From positions 1-64,000 of the forward strand of contig JAHBWD010000020.1 in assembly GCA_019637175.1 (NCBI GenBank): DNA of 64,000 nucleotides. The letters are read 5' to 3'. The number at the start of each line of letters is the position of its first letter. The stretch's first letter is position 1. This DNA comes from Labilithrix sp. GTDB lineage: Bacteria > Myxococcota_A > Polyangia > Polyangiales > Polyangiaceae. Positions 23,547 through 33,020 of the stretch are shown piece by piece. A program made the translations under genes and the position numbers. The notes beneath the pieces were generated by a model that ran no database searches, had not been told where the DNA came from, and was given only the letters and a program-made list of their open reading frames with translations.

Positions 23547-23795
23547 ATGGCGGTCCTCAACATCACCTACAACGGCCTCTCGGCCGACTACCCGCTCGAC
23601 GTCGAGCAGAACCTCACCGATCGCGACGTGCGTCGCATCGCCGTCGAGGTCGTGCGTTCGGGCGGCCTGCGCGGTCTCGCGATCGCGAACCTGCCCGAGC
23701 GTGCGTTCGACGACTACGTCGTCGACCGGTTCACCACGCCTCAGGGCGGTCACCGTATCTACCTGCGTCCGAAGGTCCCGTTCGGCGCGAGCTGA
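23547..23795 (+). CDS. Small ubiquitin-like (beta-grasp) candidate protein
   Basis: This 82-residue protein starts at 23547 behind a strong ribosome-binding site, AGGAGG at 23536-23541. The pattern fits a beta-grasp: strand VLNITYNG, strand ADYPLDV, helix TDRDVRRIAVEVVRSGG, then strands around FDDYVVDRF and HRIYLRPKVPFG. The C terminus is VPFGAS; removal of the last two residues would expose a Gly carboxylate, as in ubiquitin-like modifiers matured by a JAMM peptidase. It resembles the size and position of the small protein C of PRTRC-type loci next to ThiF. The fold assignment is by pattern only. Confidence 0.65.
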   Translation: MAVLNITYNGLSADYPLDVEQNLTDRDVRRIAVEVVRSGGLRGLAIANLPERAFDDYVVDRFTTPQGGHRIYLRPKVPFGAS

Positions 23796-23810
23796 AAGGA
23801 CTCTCCTTCG

Positions 23811-24392
23811 ATGAAGCGGATCGTTTTCGCCGGCGTCGGCGCGCTCGGGTCGAACGCGGTCGTGCTGTGCCGCAACCTCGCGGCGCAGCTCGTCCTCGTC
23901 GACTTCGATCGCGTCGAGTCGAAGAACACGCTCTCGCAGGCGTTCGTGAAGCCTTCGGTCGGCAAGAACAAGGCCGAGGCCCTCAAGCTCCAGCTCGGAA
24001 ACTTCTGGGGCGTGAAGGCCGAGGCGTTCGGCGTGCGCATCGGCGAGGAGAACGTGGCGACGCTCTGCGGCGCGGCGGATCTCGTGGTCGACGCGTTCGA
24101 CAACGCGAAGAGCCGCCGCATCCTCTCGACGTGGGCGCGCGCGGCAGAGAAGCCGCTCGTGCACGCGGCGGTCTCCGCCGACGGCACGTTCGGCATCGTC
24201 CGCTGGGACGAGCGCTTCGAGCCCGACGAGGAGTCGACCGAGGGCCAGGCGACGTGCGAAGGCGGCGAGCACCTCCCCCTCATCGCGCTCGTCGCGTCGA
24301 CGCTCGCGCGCACGGTTCAGGAGTTCGTCGCCTCGGGCGCGCGCCGCGACGCGATGGTCTCGCTCAGCGGCGTCGCGGTCACGTCCGAGTGA
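23811..24392 (+). CDS. Minimal E1/ThiF-like activating enzyme
   Basis: This protein of 193 residues is preceded by AAAGGA. A Rossmann-type ThiF/E1 adenylation domain is clear: IVFAGVGALGSN (the GxGxxGS loop), then LVLVDFDRVESKNTLSQAF with the Asp and Asn of the ATP site, then GKNKAEAL with the conserved Lys. The usual Arg of NxxRQ is Ser here (NTLSQ). Asp94 in VVDAFDNAKSR fits the Mg site. There are no CxxC zinc pairs. Cys149 in ATCEGGEHLPL is the best candidate for the thioester Cys. It should adenylate the C terminus of the small ubiquitin-like neighbour. At 193 residues it is shorter than MoeB/ThiF (~250). Confidence 0.78.
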   Translation: MKRIVFAGVGALGSNAVVLCRNLAAQLVLVDFDRVESKNTLSQAFVKPSVGKNKAEALKLQLGNFWGVKAEAFGVRIGEENVATLCGAADLVVDAFDNAKSRRILSTWARAAEKPLVHAAVSADGTFGIVRWDERFEPDEESTEGQATCEGGEHLPLIALVASTLARTVQEFVASGARRDAMVSLSGVAVTSE

Positions 24393-24395
24393 CGA

Positions 24396-25073
24396 TCACG
24401 GCTTCGCGAGCTCGGCCTCGATCGCCGCGACGACCTCGGGCGCGTCCGGCTCGGTCGCGGTGAGGAACCTCGCCGCGATCGTGCCGTCGCGCGCGATGAG
24501 GAACTTCTCGAAGTTCCAGCCGATGTCGGCGCTCTGCCCGGGCTGCGACTTGAGCCACGAATACACGGGTTGCTCGTCGGGCGCGTTGACGTTGCCGATC
24601 GTGAACATCGGGAAGGTGATCTTGTACTGCGTCGTGCAGAACTCGCTCACGTCCGCGTCGGTGTCGAGCTCCTGAGCGAACGTCTTCGAGGGGAAGCCGA
24701 GCACGGCGAAGCCCTGCTTGGCGTAGCGATCGTGGAGGGCCTGCATCGGCGTGTACTGTCCGGTCGAGCCGCACTGAGACGCGACGTTCACGATGAAGAG
24801 GACGCGCTTCGCGAGCTTGCACAGCGGAAACGGCGCGGTCTGACCGAGCCGCATCGGCGCGAGCGCGTAGAGCGATCCCGGCGCGCCGGCGCACGACGTG
24901 AGCGTCTCGGACGCCTCGAGCCGATCGGCTTCCCGCGAGGTTTCGTCGCGCGGCCCCGTCGGCGGCACGATCGGGGTCGGCGCCGGTCCGACTTCGGGAT
25001 CGGGCGGGCTCGGGTCCGCCGGAGCGGCGCACGCCGCGAGCACCACCAAGCACGCAAGAAGCGCCGTTCGCAT
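24396..25073 (-). CDS. Glutathione-peroxidase-family lipoprotein with altered active site
   Basis: This lipoprotein of 225 residues has lipobox LAAC (Cys15) and a Pro-rich linker. The thiol-peroxidase domain has the peroxidatic Cys101 in NVASQCG and the Trp in WNFEKFL. The second family motif, normally GFPCNQF, reads GFPSKTF: the catalytic Gln and the nearby Cys are both replaced. The domain otherwise has normal length. It may be a thioredoxin-like reductant-dependent peroxidase with different chemistry, or a non-catalytic relative. It is convergent with the E1-like gene, 3 bp away. Confidence 0.78.
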   Translation of the reverse strand: MRTALLACLVVLAACAAPADPSPPDPEVGPAPTPIVPPTGPRDETSREADRLEASETLTSCAGAPGSLYALAPMRLGQTAPFPLCKLAKRVLFIVNVASQCGSTGQYTPMQALHDRYAKQGFAVLGFPSKTFAQELDTDADVSEFCTTQYKITFPMFTIGNVNAPDEQPVYSWLKSQPGQSADIGWNFEKFLIARDGTIAARFLTATEPDAPEVVAAIEAELAKP

Positions 25074-25189
25074 CCTCGGCCTCCTCGAATCAACGCGTGA
25101 GACGTCCATCCGGTCGCAGCGACCGTCGTTCGTCATCATGACACGGGCGGTCGCGTCCGGCACATCCCCTGCTCGGCGGAGCGCAGCTG

Positions 25190-26107
25190 ATGCGGATCTT
25201 CTCTGCGTACGCGCCGGTCGTCGTCGGGTCGTTCCTCTCGCTCTCGCCCGCGCTCGGCGGATGCTCGCCGAAGGCGCCGGTGGAGCACCTCGTGTGGGCT
25301 CGCACCGAGAGCGGCGCGACCGTGACTTATCGCATCGACGAGGGCGGACGGCGCATCGATCGAGTCGACGGCATCCGCATCGCGACGAGCGAAGGCGAGT
25401 GGAGATGGATCACGAAGCGGATCCCCGTCGCGACCGATCCGTGCGATCTCGAGGGCGACGCGACGAGCCTACCCGCGCAGCCGGGGTACGCGACGAGCGC
25501 CTCGCTGATCCGTGACGGACGCGAACGACGCGAGCAGATCGTCGTCACGCCCGACGCCGTCGATCATGCGAACGAGATCCGGCACGACGTCGCGCTCGCT
25601 GCGTCGCTCGGGCCCTATCTCTTCGTCGAAGACAGCACCTACGTGTACGCATGCGGGGCCCACGGCAACACGACCAAGCGGTTCATCGTCTGGGACGCCG
25701 AGCGAGACCGCCCGATCGACGTCCTCGGCACGGTGCCCGATCCGGCGGGCCTCGTCGCGCGCGCTTCGAGCGAGCTCCACCCCGCCGGCGCGCTCGACGG
25801 CCCCACGCTCGACGGCCCCGACGACGAGGCCCGCGTCACGGAGGTCCGGCCGGTGCTGCGCGGTCTCCGAGCCGGGCCGCTCCCCTTCGAGGCCCAGGTC
25901 ACCGTCGCCGACTGCTACGCCTGCAGCGACGGTTCGTGGGGCTCTTACGCGCGATCCGTGCGACTTCCCTCGGCACCGCCGCGCGCGCTCGCCGCCCGCG
26001 CGGAGGTGCCCGAAGGGGTCGCCCGCTTCGCCCAGGCCCATCCCGACCTCGCGGTTGGTGGCTGGTCTTCGGTCGCGCCCTCCTACACCGCCCCCGCGCA
26101 GCCTTGA
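25190..26107 (+). CDS. Hypothetical lipoprotein
   Basis: This is a 305-residue protein with a signal peptide and lipobox LGGC (about residues 22-25). The mature protein is beta-rich and acidic. It has a CYAC pair (DCYACSDGSWGSYARS) near residue 245 and another Cys at TDPCDLEG. No domain is recognised. It is divergent from the peroxidase lipoprotein across 116 bp. Confidence 0.6.
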   Translation: MRIFSAYAPVVVGSFLSLSPALGGCSPKAPVEHLVWARTESGATVTYRIDEGGRRIDRVDGIRIATSEGEWRWITKRIPVATDPCDLEGDATSLPAQPGYATSASLIRDGRERREQIVVTPDAVDHANEIRHDVALAASLGPYLFVEDSTYVYACGAHGNTTKRFIVWDAERDRPIDVLGTVPDPAGLVARASSELHPAGALDGPTLDGPDDEARVTEVRPVLRGLRAGPLPFEAQVTVADCYACSDGSWGSYARSVRLPSAPPRALAARAEVPEGVARFAQAHPDLAVGGWSSVAPSYTAPAQP

Positions 26108-26139
26108 CCGCCTGATCAAACCTCGGCACCCTAAGCCGG

Positions 26140-27093
<954 letters not shown>

Positions 27094-27099
27094 TCGCCG

Positions 27100-27909
27100 C
27101 TACCGCTTGCGCGGCGGGACGCTGGCCGTGTTCTCGCGCCTGATGGTGGTCTTGCGCGTCGTCGTCACGCTCCCCGGCCACGAGACGGTGGGCGGCGGAA
27201 ACGCGGGCTTCGCCAGGAGATAGCCCTGGCCGAAGTGGGCGCCGGCCTCCTGCACGGCGTCGAGCTCTTCGGCCGTCTCGATGCCTTCGGCGACGACGAG
27301 CGCGTCGAGCTCGCGGCAGAGCACGACGATCGCGGACACGAGCTTGAACATCCGCGTGTCCTTCACGAGCCCCATGATGAGATCGCGATCGAGCTTCACC
27401 ACGCGCGGATGGAGATCGGCGATGTACTTGAGGTTCGAGTACCCCGCGCCGAGATCGTCGACGACGAGATACACGCCTCGACCGCGCACCTCGCGGAGGA
27501 CGCTCTGGCAGAGACGGAAGTGCGAGAGAGGGACGCCTTCCGTGATCTCGAGGTAGACGTCTTCGGAGTGCTGGAAGATCGGGTCGTCGGGCTGCACGAC
27601 CCACCTCTCGTTCAGCTCCGCGGGGTGGATGTTGAGGAACAGCGGGTGCGAGGGACAGCCGGCGACCGCGAGCTCGCGGATGATCCGCCCGAGCTCGCCG
27701 GTGCACGAGTGCTGCACCGCCGCGGCGAAGAGGCTCATCGGGCTGTCGAAGTCCGACGACTTCGATCGCACGAGCGCTTCGTACGCGAAGATCTTCCGCG
27801 TCGTGAGGTCGACGAGCGGCTGGTACACGACCTTGATGTCGCGCGCGTCCAGCACGCGACGAATCGCGACGGTCGTACGACGAGGCTCGGCGGCGGAAGC
27901 GCGACTCAA
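27100..27909 (-). CDS. EAL-domain c-di-GMP phosphodiesterase
   Basis: The protein has 269 residues. The EAL domain is complete: EAL (44-46), FLNIHP, YLEITE, DDLGAGYSNL, VKLDRDL, VVAEGIET and GQGYLL. All metal and catalytic residues expected for c-di-GMP hydrolysis are in place. There is no sensory domain; the basic C-terminal tail (TTRKTTIRR) may serve for localisation. It is tail-to-tail with the FHA-GGDEF gene, so antisense interference between the 3' ends is possible. Confidence 0.88.
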   Translation of the reverse strand: MSRASAAEPRRTTVAIRRVLDARDIKVVYQPLVDLTTRKIFAYEALVRSKSSDFDSPMSLFAAAVQHSCTGELGRIIRELAVAGCPSHPLFLNIHPAELNERWVVQPDDPIFQHSEDVYLEITEGVPLSHFRLCQSVLREVRGRGVYLVVDDLGAGYSNLKYIADLHPRVVKLDRDLIMGLVKDTRMFKLVSAIVVLCRELDALVVAEGIETAEELDAVQEAGAHFGQGYLLAKPAFPPPTVSWPGSVTTTRKTTIRRENTASVPPRKR

Positions 27910-27952
27910 CGGTTGTTCATTCTAGAGGGTCCTCACGCGGGCTGTCAGCCCT

Positions 27953-28735
27953 TCAAGAGGGCAGCGTCGCCGCCAACTGTCCCCGGCGAAAGACCCACAT
28001 CTCTCCCGGCCGGCCGATCGTCCAGTTCTCGTCGCGCGTGAGCGGCGCGGTGGCGATGACGGCGACGCGGTCTCGCGGCGTGGTCACTTGGGCGAAATCG
28101 ATGCTGAGATCGTCGTCCGCCAGCGTCGCCGTCCGGAACGGCGCCTTGCGCACGATGTAACAGAGCTTCGTCGCGCACCGCGCGTAGAGGTGCGTACCGT
28201 CGCCGAGGAGGAAGTTGAAGCTGCCGCTCGCCCCGAGCTCTCGCCCCGCGCGCGCGACCGCGCGCCAGAGACGCGCGGGCTCCTTCGGGTAGCCGGAGGG
28301 AAACGCGCGGTCCAACCGGTCGAGAACGAGGCAGAACGCGCGTTCGCTGTCGGTCGAGCCGATGGGGTGGAAGCGGTGGAGCGGGCGCGTCTTCACGCCG
28401 CGCAGCGTGCCGTTGTGGGCGAAGGTGAAATTGCGCCCCCAGAGCTCGCGCACGAAGGGGTGCGTGTTGGCGAGCGACACCGGTCCGCGCGTCCGTTTGC
28501 GCACGTGGGCGATCGCGAGGAGCGTCTTGATCGGATGGCTGCGGATGTAGGCAGCGAGCTTCGACTCGGCCGCGGCGGCAGGCTCGAGGAACGTCCGGAC
28601 GGCCTTTCCCTCGTAGAGCGCGAGGCCCCAGCCGTCGGCGTGGGGACCGCGAACGCCGCCGCGGAGCGCGAGACCGGAGAACGAGAAGACGATGTCCGTG
28701 GGGACATTGCACTCCATCCCGAGGAGCTCACACAT
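27953..28735 (-). CDS. Class II glutamine amidotransferase (YafJ-like)
   Basis: This protein of 260 residues starts at ATG 28735, so that after Met removal the N-terminal residue is Cys2 (MCELLGM), the Ntn nucleophile. Further signatures are GGVRGPHADGWG, VRKRTRGPVSLANTHPF and FAHNGTL, matching YafJ-type class II glutamine amidotransferases. There is no attached synthase domain, so the ammonia acceptor is unknown. It is divergent from the gene at 28795. Confidence 0.85.
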   Translation of the reverse strand: MCELLGMECNVPTDIVFSFSGLALRGGVRGPHADGWGLALYEGKAVRTFLEPAAAAESKLAAYIRSHPIKTLLAIAHVRKRTRGPVSLANTHPFVRELWGRNFTFAHNGTLRGVKTRPLHRFHPIGSTDSERAFCLVLDRLDRAFPSGYPKEPARLWRAVARAGRELGASGSFNFLLGDGTHLYARCATKLCYIVRKAPFRTATLADDDLSIDFAQVTTPRDRVAVIATAPLTRDENWTIGRPGEMWVFRRGQLAATLPS

Positions 28736-28794
28736 GGATCGCAACTCGAATTAGACCGCGAAGCGCCGCCCACGTGCAATGCTTGTGGTGTCGG

Positions 28795-29688
28795 ATGCGA
28801 GCCCTTCCTGCATTCGCCCTCGTGGGCGTGCTCACCGTCGGCGCCGGAGCCCGCGTCGCGGGCGCGGACGTGCAGACCCTCGCCGTGCGCATCGCCGAAG
28901 CGCCTTCGATCTCCTATGACGCCACCGCGCTCGGGCGGGCGACGCACTCGCTGCGCCTCGTGGTCTCGAACCCGGGGCCGCGCCCGATCGCGCTGAGCCC
29001 GCTCGCGTTCCGCTTCCGCGCCACGCGCGAGAGCGTCGCCTACGCGTGCGAAGAGCCGCAGGCCAGAGACGAGCGCTGGCCGAAGACGCTCGAGCCCGCG
29101 ACCTCGTTCACCGTCATTCGCGACGTCACGTGCGACACGCCGCTGCCGGGTCGCTACGACATCGAGGTGAGGGCCAGGCCGCGCGGCGCGCCCGACGCCG
29201 ACGAGCGCACGTACGGCTCGTTCGTGATGACGATCGAGCCCGGCGCCAACCCTCCCGTGCGCGTTCCCTGGGAGCCGCCGCTCCACGCGGCGGCCTCGGG
29301 CACGAAGGAGCTCAACCCGACGGCCGATCCCAACGCGGCCAAGATCGTGGTCGCGATGATCAACGGGACGCGCGCGCCGGTGACGCTCTCGGCGCAGAAG
29401 GCCGTCGTGCACGTCACGCGGCGCGGATCACGCGTTGCGCCGTGCCCCGAGCGGATCGCCGATCTGCCCTTCACCGGCTCGCTCGGCTCGGGTCGATCGC
29501 AGTCGCTGACGATCCCGCTTCGGTGCGACATCTCCGCGGATGCGGTCTACGACGTCGAGGTGACGCTCGCGAGCGCGAGCGGGCAGCGCGTGCGCCTCGC
29601 GACGCACGCGATCCGCGTCGGCGTCCTCCCTCCGCCGGGCCCGCGCCCGGAGGAGACGCGCGCGGTGCGCGGCTACGGCGGGATGTGA
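28795..29688 (+). CDS. Secreted hypothetical protein with Ig-like repeats
   Basis: The protein has about 297 residues. ATG 28795 gives a signal peptide (MRALPAFALVGVLTVGAGARVAGA). The mature part looks like two beta-sandwich units of about 120 residues: HSLRLVVSNPGPRPIALSPL in the first and KIVVAMINGTRAPVTLSAQK in the second. Each carries a pair of Cys and a YDxEV strand (RYDIEVRA, VYDVEVTL). It is probably periplasmic. Its 3' end overlaps the convergent hydrolase gene by 16 bp. Confidence 0.6.
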   Translation: MRALPAFALVGVLTVGAGARVAGADVQTLAVRIAEAPSISYDATALGRATHSLRLVVSNPGPRPIALSPLAFRFRATRESVAYACEEPQARDERWPKTLEPATSFTVIRDVTCDTPLPGRYDIEVRARPRGAPDADERTYGSFVMTIEPGANPPVRVPWEPPLHAAASGTKELNPTADPNAAKIVVAMINGTRAPVTLSAQKAVVHVTRRGSRVAPCPERIADLPFTGSLGSGRSQSLTIPLRCDISADAVYDVEVTLASASGQRVRLATHAIRVGVLPPPGPRPEETRAVRGYGGM

Positions 29689-30401
29689 CGGAGCCACGCG
29701 CCGAGATCGCGCATCACCGACGGCGGAATGCCGTGACCGCCTTCGAACGAGACGAAGTCGACCTCGAGCCCCGCTTCGTCGAACGAGCGGCGTAAGAGCT
29801 CCGCGACGGCATACGGCAGGATCGGATCTTCGGTGCCGTGGCTCTGGAAGATCGGAAGGCCTCGGCGCGACGCCATCTTCGGGAGCCATTCGTCGGCGGC
29901 GACCAGCGTGCTCGAGAGCGCCACGACACCGGCGAGCGCGCGATCGGTGCGGAGCGCGGCGTCGATCGCGAGCATCGAGCCCTGCGAGAAGCCGCCGAGC
30001 ACGAGTCGATCGCGCGGCGCTTCGTTCGCGAGCGCGTCGAGCATCGCGGAGATCTTCTCGCGCGCGACGTCGAGGCCTTCGGGCACGTCCTTCACGAGCT
30101 CCGCGATCGCGCCGGGGCCGCGCGCCATCGCGCGCTCGAAGCGCTGGATGTCGATCGGCCACCACGCGCGCGCGTCTCCCATGACCGGGAGGAGGAGGAG
30201 ATCGGAGAGGGAGAGCGGCGCTTCGGGGAAGAGAAACGTCGTGCCCGGCGGCGCGTCGATCGCCGACGCGAGGCCGACGAGGTCGTCGCCCGGCGCCCCG
30301 TAGCCGTGCATGAGCACGACCGTCAGCGGCTTTTCCTCCATCTTTCCCGTGGGCTTGACGACCTTGCGGGCGCGCAGCGGACCGAGCTCGAAGGGCTCCA
30401 T
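29673..30401 (-). CDS. Phospholipase/carboxylesterase-type alpha/beta hydrolase
   Basis: This protein of 242 residues starts at ATG 30401. It has the oxyanion segment LMHGYGAPGDD, nucleophile motif GFSQGS, Asp in SHGTEDPILP and His in GGHGIPP. This is the abhydrolase_2 (phospholipase/carboxylesterase) pattern. There is no signal peptide, so it should be cytoplasmic. The substrate is not predictable. It is divergent from the kinase gene at 30539. Confidence 0.8.
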   Translation of the reverse strand: MEPFELGPLRARKVVKPTGKMEEKPLTVVLMHGYGAPGDDLVGLASAIDAPPGTTFLFPEAPLSLSDLLLLPVMGDARAWWPIDIQRFERAMARGPGAIAELVKDVPEGLDVAREKISAMLDALANEAPRDRLVLGGFSQGSMLAIDAALRTDRALAGVVALSSTLVAADEWLPKMASRRGLPIFQSHGTEDPILPYAVAELLRRSFDEAGLEVDFVSFEGGHGIPPSVMRDLGAWLRHIPP

Positions 30402-30538
30402 GCGGGCGAGCATCGCACAATGCGCCCGCCGACCCTCGACGGATCCCCGCGCGTCCATGGAGCATCCGGTGTCCATCCTCTCGAAATTCTTGGGCTTATG
30501 ATTGCTCGTCGCGAGCGCTGGCCGTAGACTTTCTCTCG

Positions 30539-31969
30539 ATGTCCTCCGTGCGTCCCGGCGATGTCCTCGCGGGTAAGTACCGCGTCGAGCGCGTGCTCGG
30601 CAGCGGCGGCATGGGGTACGTCGTCGCTGCTCGTCACTTGCAGCTCGATCAGCTCGTCGCGATGAAGTTCCTTCGTCGCGGTCAAGGATCGCTCGACGAG
30701 ACGGAGGCGACCGGACGCTTCCTCCGCGAAGCGAAGGCGGTCGTGAAGCTGCGCGACGAGCACGTCGCGAAGGTGTTCGACGTCGGCACGCTCGAGACGG
30801 GCGATCCGTACATCGTGATGGAGTACCTCGACGGCTGCGATCTCTCCGCGCTCGCGAAGCAGCGCGGAACGCTCCCGCCGGCGGAGGCCGTCGACTACGT
30901 GATGCAGGCGTGCGAGGCGCTCGCGGAGGCGCACAGCCTCGGCATCGTTCATCGCGACGTGAAGCTCGCGAACCTCTTCGTCACGCGCGGGCACGCGGGC
31001 ACCCCGCTCGTGAAGGTGCTCGACTTCGGCATCTCGAAGGTGAACCCGTTCGGCGAGTCGGAGCAGGAGATGACGCGCACGGCGTCGATGCTCGGCAGCC
31101 CGCGCTTCATGTCGCCGGAGCAGATGCGCGATCCGCGCGCGGTCGACGCGCGAAGCGACATCTGGTCGCTCGGCGTCGTGCTCTATCGCCTCGCCTCCGG
31201 CAAGCCTCCGTTCGAAGCCGAGACGCTGGGCCGCCTGCTCACGATGGTGATGCACGAGGCGCCCGACTCGTTGTCGGTGGTGCGCCCCGATCTGCCGCTC
31301 GGCTTCGCCGAGACGGTGGAGCGCTGCCTCGAGAAGGAGCCCGAGCGCCGCTACGCGAACGTCGCCGAGCTCGCCTACGCGCTCGTTCCCTTCGCGACCG
31401 ACGTGCAGCGCGCGCGCCTCGTCGCCGATCGCATCGCGCAGACGCTGAGCGTCGCGCAGCTCCCGCGCACGGTCGAGATCCCGCCCGCGATGCCGTCGCG
31501 TCCGTCGGGCCCGCCGGGCGCGAACGACACCGGCACCGCGGCGCCGTGGGCGGGCACGCAAGGCGGCGCCAAGCGCGAGCCTTCGCGAAGCGGAATGATC
31601 TGGGGCGCGGTCGCGCTCGCCGCGATGCTCGTGGGCGCCGGCGTCTTCGCGAAGATCCGTCACGATCGCGCGGTCGCGGCGAGCGCGACGAGCGCGCCGG
31701 CGAAGGCGCTCGGGGGCGAGGCGGCCGAGCCCGCGCCGGTGCCTCCGCCTCCCATCGTCATCCCTCCCGTCGCGACGGAGCCCTCGGCCTCGAGCGTGCC
31801 GGCGGGGCCGGCCACGGGCGTGGTCGCCGGTCGGGAGCGACCGCCGGTCCGCGGCCCGCTGGCGAGTGAGGAAAAGCGCCGTCCGGCCGCGCCGCCGCCG
31901 GTCGTCCGCAAGCCGCGCGCGCCGGCGACCTCGGGCAAAGACGAGGGGATCCCGGCGACGCGCGATTAG
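30539..31969 (+). CDS. Transmembrane Ser/Thr protein kinase
   Basis: This protein has 476 residues. The Hanks-type kinase domain (about 14-290) has GSGGMG, the VAMK lysine, HRDVKLAN, DFGIS and SPE. A membrane helix lies at about 355-375 (SGMIWGAVALAAMLVGAGVF), followed by a Pro/Ala-rich basic tail outside the membrane. There is no PASTA or sensory domain, so the tail may sense envelope proteins. The next gene, a TPR/PEGA protein, starts 43 bp downstream and may be cotranscribed. Confidence 0.88.
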   Translation: MSSVRPGDVLAGKYRVERVLGSGGMGYVVAARHLQLDQLVAMKFLRRGQGSLDETEATGRFLREAKAVVKLRDEHVAKVFDVGTLETGDPYIVMEYLDGCDLSALAKQRGTLPPAEAVDYVMQACEALAEAHSLGIVHRDVKLANLFVTRGHAGTPLVKVLDFGISKVNPFGESEQEMTRTASMLGSPRFMSPEQMRDPRAVDARSDIWSLGVVLYRLASGKPPFEAETLGRLLTMVMHEAPDSLSVVRPDLPLGFAETVERCLEKEPERRYANVAELAYALVPFATDVQRARLVADRIAQTLSVAQLPRTVEIPPAMPSRPSGPPGANDTGTAAPWAGTQGGAKREPSRSGMIWGAVALAAMLVGAGVFAKIRHDRAVAASATSAPAKALGGEAAEPAPVPPPPIVIPPVATEPSASSVPAGPATGVVAGRERPPVRGPLASEEKRRPAAPPPVVRKPRAPATSGKDEGIPATRD

Positions 31970-32012
31970 AGATCCTGACGCGGCGTCGGGTGCGCTCTAA
32001 TGGGGGAAGCGC

Positions 32013-33020
32013 ATGCGCCGGTGGGTCCTCGCTCCTTGTCTCGTCGCCGTGCTCGTCGCCGGCGGGGGAGAAGCGCGCGCGCAGAACGAAGGCGGCACCG
32101 CGGCGGCGGAGTCGCTCTTTCAGGAAGCGCGCAAGCTGATCGACGCGAAGCGCTACGGCGAAGCGTGTCCGAAGCTCGTCGCCAGCCACAAGCTCGCGCC
32201 CGCCGTGGGCACGCTCCTCAACCTCGCCGACTGCTACGAGAAAGACAACAAGCTCGCGAGCGCGTGGGCGCGCTTCCACGAAGCGATCGCGCTCGCGCAG
32301 CGCCTCGGGCGCCCCGATCGCGAGAAGACGGCGCGCGACCGCGCCGACAAGCTCGAGCCGCGCCTCATCAAGCTCACGATCAACACGCGTGAGCCGCAGG
32401 CGGAGGTGAAGCTCGACGGCAACACGCTCGATCCGGCGGCGCTCGGGAGCCCGGTGCCGATCGACTCGGGCCGACACGTGATCGAGGCGAGCGCGAAGGG
32501 CAAGAAGACGTTCTCGACGACGCTCGAGGCGAGCGAGAAGAACAAGTCGCCGAGCGTCGACATCCCGCAGCTCGAGAACGATCCCGACGCGACGAAGGTC
32601 GCGCCCACGACCGTCGCGTCGCCGCGCGAGACGGTCGACGAACCGCCGTCGAGCGGCTCCACCCAGCGCATCCTCGGGATCGTCGCGATCGGCGCGGGCG
32701 CGGTCGGCGTCGGCCTCGGGGCGTTCTTCGGCCTCCGCACGTCTTCGCTCTGGTCCGACGCCAAGGCGCGATGCAGCGAGGCGCCCGTGCGGAGCGCCGG
32801 CGACGTGGGCGGGCTCGAGTGCGATCAGACCGGGGTCGTGCTCGCGACCGACGCGCAGAACGCCGGCACGGCGTCGACGATCGCGTTCATCGCCGGCGGC
32901 GCCCTGCTCGCCGGAGGGATCGCGCTCTACTTCACCGCGCCGACGGGCAACACCTCTTCGAGCACCGCGATGCGCGTCGGCGTCGGCCCGGGCTCGGTCG
33001 TGGTGGGCGGTCGATGGTGA
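32013..33020 (+). CDS. TPR/PEGA membrane protein
   Basis: This protein of 335 residues has a signal peptide (to about residue 23). TPR-like helices follow (ESLFQEARKLIDAKRYGEAC, GTLLNLADCYEKDNKLASAW). A PEGA-type beta unit (IKLTINTREPQAEVKLDG) and an Asp/Pro linker come next, then two hydrophobic segments (about 213-235 and 288-310). The family is common in Polyangiales beside Ser/Thr kinase genes. It likely forms an envelope scaffold. Its last 7 bp overlap the start of the RCC1 gene. Confidence 0.7.
   Translation: MRRWVLAPCLVAVLVAGGGEARAQNEGGTAAAESLFQEARKLIDAKRYGEACPKLVASHKLAPAVGTLLNLADCYEKDNKLASAWARFHEAIALAQRLGRPDREKTARDRADKLEPRLIKLTINTREPQAEVKLDGNTLDPAALGSPVPIDSGRHVIEASAKGKKTFSTTLEASEKNKSPSVDIPQLENDPDATKVAPTTVASPRETVDEPPSSGSTQRILGIVAIGAGAVGVGLGAFFGLRTSSLWSDAKARCSEAPVRSAGDVGGLECDQTGVVLATDAQNAGTASTIAFIAGGALLAGGIALYFTAPTGNTSSSTAMRVGVGPGSVVVGGRW

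Noticed and set aside
20233..24392. Assignment of the cluster to a known CBASS, Bil or PRTRC system
   Set aside because: No nucleotide cyclase, E2-type or ParB-like gene is present, and the lead vWA gene is not part of those systems as I know them; only the JAMM/E1 parts are shared.
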